Positions 61,188 to 64,000 of a stretch of 64,000 nucleotides of DNA are shown piece by piece. How positions within the stretch are numbered: the stretch's first letter is position 1; every line of letters begins with the position of its first letter. The position numbers and the translations under genes were made by a program. The DNA comes from Pseudomonas fluorescens (GTDB lineage Bacteria > Pseudomonadota > Gammaproteobacteria > Pseudomonadales > Pseudomonadaceae), in contig NZ_CABVHY010000013.1 of the NCBI RefSeq assembly GCF_902497875.1, forward strand, positions 124,001 through 188,000. Direction: 5' to 3'. The notes under the pieces were generated by a model. That model ran no database searches, had not been told where the DNA came from, and saw nothing but the letters and a program-made list of their open reading frames with translations.

Positions 61188-62312
61188 TCAATCTTGCCGA
61201 TAGGGCAATGCACTTCTCGCCTCTTCGGCATAGGCCAGGACGCCGAGCCGCTCCTGTTGCAAAAAGTCCTTCACCGCCGCCTTCAACCCGGGATGGCGCA
61301 GGTAATGCCAGGAATGGGTGATGACCGGCTCGAATCCGCGTATCAGTTTGTGCTCGCCCTGGGCTCCGGCATCGAAACGTTGAAAACCGTTGGCGATTGC
61401 GTAGTCCATGCCTTGATAGAAGCACGTCTCGAAATGCAGGCGGTCGAACTCCGCCAGGCACCCCCAATAGCGGCCGTAGAAACTATCGCCACCCACCAGG
61501 CTGAAGGCCATGGCCACTGGTCGTGAACCCTGCTTGGCCAACACCACGCGAATCGCTTCGGGCATGCGCTCAGCCAACAGACTGAAGAACTCGCGGGTCA
61601 GATACGGCGCCTGCCGGCGTATGGCGTAGGTATTGGCATAGCAGGCGTAGACGAAGTCCCATTGCACCTGATCGAGTTGCCGGCCCTCAAGCCATTCGAA
61701 CTCGATGCCCTGCCCCGCTACCTGCTCACGCTCCTTGCGCATTTGCTTGCGCTTGCGCGAACTCAGGGCGTCGAGAAAATCCTGAAAGTCCCGATACCCG
61801 CGATTCTGCCAGTGGTACTGGCAACCCACCCGTTGCAGCCAACCTGGCTGCTCGGCCAGCGCGGCGTCGGTGAAGGCGTCGGTGAAATTGATGTGCGCAC
61901 TGGAGAGCCCTTCGATTTCCAGATAGCCCGGCAGGCTTTTAAGCAACTCGAAACCGTCCTGCACATGGGCGGCCAGCAGTCGCGGCCCGCTCACCGGACT
62001 GAACGGCACGGCGGTCAACAGCTTCGGGTAATACTCGATCCCAGCGCGCGCGCAGGCATCGGCCCAGGCATGGTCGAACACGTATTCGCCGTAGGAATGC
62101 CATTTGCGATAGCTGGGCAGTGCGGCAATCAGCCGATCGCCTTCCATGTGCAACAGATGCTCGGGCCGCCAGCCGGAATGCGGCCCGAGGCTACCGCTGT
62201 CTTCCAGGGCACCGAGGAAGGCGTGGCGCAGGAACGGCTGAGCGTCGGGCACCAGGGCATCCCATGCTTGAGGCGCGATGGCGGATAGACTCTCCAAACG
62301 TTGTAGCGGCAT
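61188..62312 (-). CDS. GNAT-like acyltransferase (DUF482/COG3146)
   Basis: 374 residues. FLRHAFLGALEDSGSLGPHSGW near the start and SRKRKQMRKEREQV, RVVLAKQGSRPVAMAFSLVGGDSFYGRYWG and RGFEPVITHSWHYLRHPGL later match the DUF482 peptidogalycan-type family, double GNAT folds related to FemX. Substrate unknown. Converges with aqpZ. Confidence 0.83.
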   Translation of the reverse strand: MPLQRLESLSAIAPQAWDALVPDAQPFLRHAFLGALEDSGSLGPHSGWRPEHLLHMEGDRLIAALPSYRKWHSYGEYVFDHAWADACARAGIEYYPKLLTAVPFSPVSGPRLLAAHVQDGFELLKSLPGYLEIEGLSSAHINFTDAFTDAALAEQPGWLQRVGCQYHWQNRGYRDFQDFLDALSSRKRKQMRKEREQVAGQGIEFEWLEGRQLDQVQWDFVYACYANTYAIRRQAPYLTREFFSLLAERMPEAIRVVLAKQGSRPVAMAFSLVGGDSFYGRYWGCLAEFDRLHFETCFYQGMDYAIANGFQRFDAGAQGEHKLIRGFEPVITHSWHYLRHPGLKAAVKDFLQQERLGVLAYAEEARSALPYRQD

Positions 62313-62378
62313 CGCATTCCCCGACGATCATGACTCTCAGACCCGCCGAGTATCGCCCATCTCCAGCCTTGGCCGAAA

Positions 62379-62403
62379 TAAAAAAACCCCGCCGAGGCGG
62401 GGT
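62379..62403 (-). terminator. Rho-independent terminator of the porin gene
   Basis: ACCCCGCC/GGCGGGGT 8-bp stem with a 2-base loop and, on the minus strand, seven T. It lies 56 bases after the porin stop. Confidence 0.88.
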
Positions 62404-62458
62404 CAAAAACAGAGGAGCTTTAACGGATGAAGAAAGAGCTCGTTAAGGTTTTGCCATG

Positions 62459-63802
62459 TTAGAACACGTACTGGGCACGGACGACGAAACCGTCACCGCT
62501 GTCATCGCCAGTACGACGTGCCGGAGTACCATTGCTGGCGGCGGTCGCATTGGTCACGTTGTCGGTCTTGGACTTGAGGTACGTCGCGGAGATTTTCACC
62601 GCTTCGTTGGCGTACCAGTTGACACCCAGGTTGTGGACCTTGACTTCGGCATCGCCGACATCACGGGTCAGGCTGGCGGTGGTGATGTTGTCGTCTTCGA
62701 CGGTCAGGCTGTCGTAGCGATAGAACAGTTCCCAGGCGCCGATGGACTTGTTGGCCGGCTTGATTGCGTCGAACTTGCCGACTTTATAGCCGCGCGATTC
62801 ACCGGTCAGGGTGTAGGCCGCCTGGGCATAGAAACCATGGCCCTTGATGTCTTCAAAGGCGCTGGAGTCAGCCTTGGTCTTGCGGGTGATGTATTCACCC
62901 TGGATCGAAGCCGGGCCCATGGCGAAGGCGGCTTCCAGGCCGAGCGCATCGTCACGGTCAAAGGAACCCGCTGGCGAGGTGGAACTGCCACCCAGCACCG
63001 GACGGTTGCCGTTGGTGCCGGCATCATTGCCGCCGAGGGTTTCGACGCCGCGCATGCCCATGCGGGTGCGATAACGCGAATCGAAGGCGGTGTCGGAAAC
63101 ATCGCGGGAAGCGACGTTCACCCCGAAGTGCAGCACGCTGCCCGCTTCATGCATCGGCGCGAAGACGAAACGACCGTTGGCCTGCTTGACGCTGTTGCCA
63201 TCGGTATCGTCGGTGTCCTTGCTGAAGATACCGGCGGAAGCGTAGAACGAATCAGCGAAGGTGCTGGAGGCTTGCAGGCCCAGACCATTCTGATGGCCGT
63301 TCGCCCAGTCGATCATGTCGTAGGCCACGTTACGCTCTGGCGCGGTGACCCACTTGGAGCTGGTGGCTTTTTCCAGACCGAAGTCCGGGTCGAAACGACC
63401 GACCTTGATCGAGACCGGCTTGAAGCCGTTGTAGGCCAGGGAAGCTTCGTCGAAGTAACCGTTGTCACTGTCGCCAGTGTTATGGGAGAAGTCGTAGCTG
63501 ATGGTGTACGCCCAATCCGTGTACAGCACGCCGGACAGTTCCAGGAACGCGCGACGGAAGTAAGCGGCGTCGGCGGTATCACCATTCTTGGTGTAGACAC
63601 CGTCGAACTGGCTGTAGTCAGCCTGAACGCGTCCGCCCAGCTTGAAGCTGAACTCTTTATCGGTCGTTGCGACCTCAAGGCCGCCCTTGGTCTTGACTAC
63701 GATATCGGCGCCGTCAGAGGTGACAGTGCCAGCGAAAGCCTGGGCGGTAACGGCCAGGGCCAGAGCGCTGGCAGCGAAACCGGCGAAGTGCTTACGGATC
63801 AT
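62459..63802 (-). CDS. OprO/OprP-type phosphate-selective porin
   Basis: 447 residues. Signal peptide ends TAQAFAG. Mature barrel: [61 protein letters not shown] and a terminal Phe (RAQYVF). This is the OprO/OprP family of trimeric anion-selective porins for phosphate or polyphosphate. No Pho box (CTGTCAT repeats) was found in the 200 bases upstream, so phosphate control is not supported here. The long frame on the other strand is a shadow. Confidence 0.9.
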   Translation of the reverse strand: MIRKHFAGFAASALALAVTAQAFAGTVTSDGADIVVKTKGGLEVATTDKEFSFKLGGRVQADYSQFDGVYTKNGDTADAAYFRRAFLELSGVLYTDWAYTISYDFSHNTGDSDNGYFDEASLAYNGFKPVSIKVGRFDPDFGLEKATSSKWVTAPERNVAYDMIDWANGHQNGLGLQASSTFADSFYASAGIFSKDTDDTDGNSVKQANGRFVFAPMHEAGSVLHFGVNVASRDVSDTAFDSRYRTRMGMRGVETLGGNDAGTNGNRPVLGGSSTSPAGSFDRDDALGLEAAFAMGPASIQGEYITRKTKADSSAFEDIKGHGFYAQAAYTLTGESRGYKVGKFDAIKPANKSIGAWELFYRYDSLTVEDDNITTASLTRDVGDAEVKVHNLGVNWYANEAVKISATYLKSKTDNVTNATAASNGTPARRTGDDSGDGFVVRAQYVF

Positions 63803-64000
63803 CGAAGAATTCCCCTAATTAATGGTCTTTAACCTGAAAAACACGCGGGATCTGGCCCGCTTGTGTTGGGAGGGAATCTTGGCGGCGGGTTATTTCAGAA
63901 CGGTTGCTGATATATAAAGATTTGATGACAACGGAACTTTTTACTTCGAATAGGAATAAGAGGGGAAACAGCCGCACAGGGCAAGCTGAAAGCGGCAAGC
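63803..64000 (-). promoter_or_regulatory. Upstream region of the porin gene
   Basis: No gene seen. Contains AT-rich TATATAAAGATTTG at about 63910-63925 that could hold the porin promoter, and the ribosome site AGGGGAA before ATG 63802. Confidence 0.35.

Noticed and set aside
62456..63832. 458-codon frame on the plus strand
   Set aside because: Opposite strand of a clear OprO/OprP porin with signal peptide and terminator; a shadow.
63803..64000. Pho box before the phosphate-type porin
   Set aside because: No CTGTCAT direct repeats with 11-base periodicity were found.
1..64000. tRNA, rRNA, prophage or integrative element ends
   Set aside because: No cloverleaf, rRNA segment, integrase or phage structural gene could be supported.

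Overview
The window looks like chromosomal DNA of a fluorescent Pseudomonas (P. fluorescens group). Reasons: GC-rich coding with strong GC3 bias; many pseudomonad REP palindromes between genes; a lapG-lapD / lapA / lapEBC locus; and gene orders I recall from P. aeruginosa (plpD - fimV-like - marR - recQ; gbuR - gbuA - NTF2-like - sodium symporter; PA1414 - PA1413). No rRNA, tRNA, CRISPR array or prophage was seen.

Layout. 1-11.6 kb: housekeeping and envelope genes (LpxH-like phosphoesterase, AraC regulator, DMT exporter, SelT/W/H-like protein, PlpD-type patatin, FimV-like protein, MarR, RecQ, YecA-like, YbaN-like). 11.7-26.8 kb: a complete Lap biofilm system, with the periplasmic protease LapG and its c-di-GMP-controlled inhibitor LapD, a LapA-type adhesin of only about 1,956 residues with a TAAG LapG site, and the LapE-LapB-LapC type I secretion machine. 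Between lapD and lapA lies a small DUF6124-type gene broken by an in-frame amber codon and preceded by a structured leader. 26.9-41.4 kb: DTW-domain tRNA modification, guanidinobutyrate catabolism (gbuR/gbuA/symporter), an MBL hydrolase, a serine-less ACP-like protein, a PA1414 homologue, transporters, CvfB, a TorF-type porin and a DUF899 protein.

41.5-44.3 kb is an AT-rich island ending next to a REP-associated transposase. Its three-gene operon encodes a small signal-peptide-bearing peptide ending in Cys-Asn, an MccB-like adenylyltransferase and a HIT hydrolase. A hairpin lies between the first two genes. This matches microcin C-type logic (MccA, MccB, MccH) in a form unfamiliar to me, and is the leading candidate for an undescribed system.

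48.1-53.6 kb is a second candidate: a tight five-gene operon for a heme-oxygenase-like diiron oxygenase fused to a cupin (SznF-like architecture), a Rieske ferredoxin, an MFS exporter, an ATP-grasp ligase and a B3/B4 tRNA-editing-like protein. It has an operator-like palindrome upstream and a convergent Lrp-type regulator. It reads as a pathway for an oxidised amino acid or peptide metabolite.

The rest (53.7-64 kb) is ordinary: DMT exporter, AzoR, LysR, alpha/beta hydrolase, PpiA, ABC exporter, AqpZ, a GNAT-like protein and an OprO/OprP-type porin.
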